Shown: positions 4,699 to 5,111 of the stretch, in pieces | Position numbering within the stretch: position 1 is the stretch's first letter | Layout of the letters: every line of letters starts with the position of its first letter | NCBI GenBank assembly: GCA_910577115.1 | Contig: CAJTMC010000115.1 | Span: forward strand, 1 to 5,111 | Direction of reading: 5' to 3' | Origin: an uncultured Lachnospiraceae bacterium | GTDB lineage: Bacteria > Bacillota > Clostridia > Lachnospirales > Lachnospiraceae | Length of the DNA: 5,111 nt | Translations under genes and position numbers: made by a program | Notes under the pieces: model-generated | What the model was told of the DNA's origin: nothing | The model's input: only the letters and a program-made list of their open reading frames with translations | Databases searched by the model: none

Positions 4699-5111
4699 TT
4701 ATAAAAGCTCAAAGAAAAACTTAACCCCATTTTCAGTATTACAGACATTGCAGCAGCTATCGTGTTGTTGTAGAATTTTTTGGACGATATAAAGCCCTAA
4801 TCCACTTCCGCCAGTTTGACGGCTACGGGACATATCAACCCGATAAAACGCTTCAAATATTTTTGGAATAGCTTCTTTTGGAATATGCGTACCACTATTT
4901 TCTATGGAAAATAAGTACCCGTCTTTTTGCTTAAAGATTGAAATATCAATTATTGCTCCTTGTGGAGAATATTTTACAGCGTTTCCTATCAAATTACACC
5001 ACTTTACAACTTTTTGAAAAATAAAATAACGCACAAGGCACTTTCTCATGTATAATAAGTTTGCATACAAAACTATACGAAAGAGAGTGATCTTGTACGT
5101 CAGACTTATTA
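4699..5111 (-). pseudogene. C-terminal ATPase domain of a second histidine kinase (partial, probably truncated)
   Basis: From about position 5000 to the stop at 4699 this encodes a clear kinase ATPase domain: N box NLIGNAVKYSP, G1-type IENSGTHIP, F box IFEAFYRVDMSRSR and G2 box GGSGLGLYIV. The wording (ENSGTHI, FYRVD.SRSR) fits the VanS/VncS group of Firmicutes. Nothing upstream of the N box looks like the phosphoacceptor helices. The frame is open to the window edge but translates to an unlikely stretch (about VLYANLLYMRKCLVRYF). The available starts are TTG at 5070 and ATG at 5049, both without a good ribosome site. Either the gene was cut by insertion or recombination near 5000, or the upstream part lies beyond the window in altered form. 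As it stands the piece lacks the histidine and sensor domain and could not act as a normal kinase. Confidence 0.7.
5053..5111. repeat. Short inverted repeat reaching the window edge
   Basis: TAATAAGT (5053-5060) is the reverse complement of ACTTATTA (5104-5111), separated by 43 bases. The right arm ends with the window, so its true length is unknown. It lies in the foreign-looking DNA upstream of the kinase remnant and could be an element end or chance in AT-rich sequence. Confidence 0.25.

Noticed and set aside
5051..5111. Possible rightward promoter (TATAAT at 5051-5056) and gene start reading ILYVRLI, faintly like the start of a serine recombinase
   Set aside because: No -35 is visible, the start codon would be GTG or TTG, and fewer than ten residues can be read before the window ends. 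It is too little to call, though worth checking with more sequence.

Overview
The window looks like low-GC Firmicutes DNA, probably a gut clostridium (Lachnospiraceae or Ruminococcaceae type). The grounds are AT-rich codons, strong AGGAGG-type ribosome sites, extended -10 promoters and Gram-positive lipoprotein, kinase and ABC-transporter families. I cannot name the species. No transposase, integrase, rRNA or tRNA is visible, but the right edge looks like a junction with foreign DNA.

Left half (1-3451): a self-contained peptide-antibiotic sensing and immunity module. On the minus strand lie an ATP-binding subunit (398-1165) and, overlapping it by ATGA, a membrane permease that runs off the left edge (1-401). 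Both resemble the LanF/LanE immunity transporters and the clostridial Cpr-type transporters. Divergent from them, a PhoB/OmpR-type response regulator (1313-2011) and its membrane histidine kinase (2013-3410) form a tight operon ending in a good hairpin terminator (3421-3451). The divergent intergenic region holds four AAGGTA-type direct repeats at an exact 11-bp period (1205-1243). This is the layout expected for binding of a PhoB/OmpR-type regulator upstream of the transporter genes. The simplest model is that the kinase senses a peptide at the membrane, phosphorylates the regulator, and the regulator switches on the transporter.

Middle (3411-3699): a 289-bp stretch between convergent genes with no conventional gene. 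It holds the kinase terminator, a 10-bp inverted repeat, a 15-bp perfect palindrome, two very short open frames (17 and 19 codons), an extended -10-like box and a second strong plus-strand hairpin with a T tract (3641-3688). It could encode a small RNA or microproteins, or be a relic.

Right half (3700-5111, minus strand): a secreted lipoprotein (3700-4554) built of two divergent copies of a roughly 95-residue domain. Its promoter region carries three perfect TGTGATT repeats, again at 11-bp period (4618-4646), plus an inverted repeat (4598-4617) between -35 and -10. Upstream, a two-way terminator (4651-4683) separates it from the C-terminal ATPase domain of a second, VanS/VncS-like histidine kinase (4699 to about 5000). 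Upstream of its N box the frame stays open to the window edge but no longer resembles a kinase, so the gene is either broken by a recombination junction or continues oddly beyond the window. The lipoprotein is therefore probably a target of a second two-component system whose regulator is not in view.
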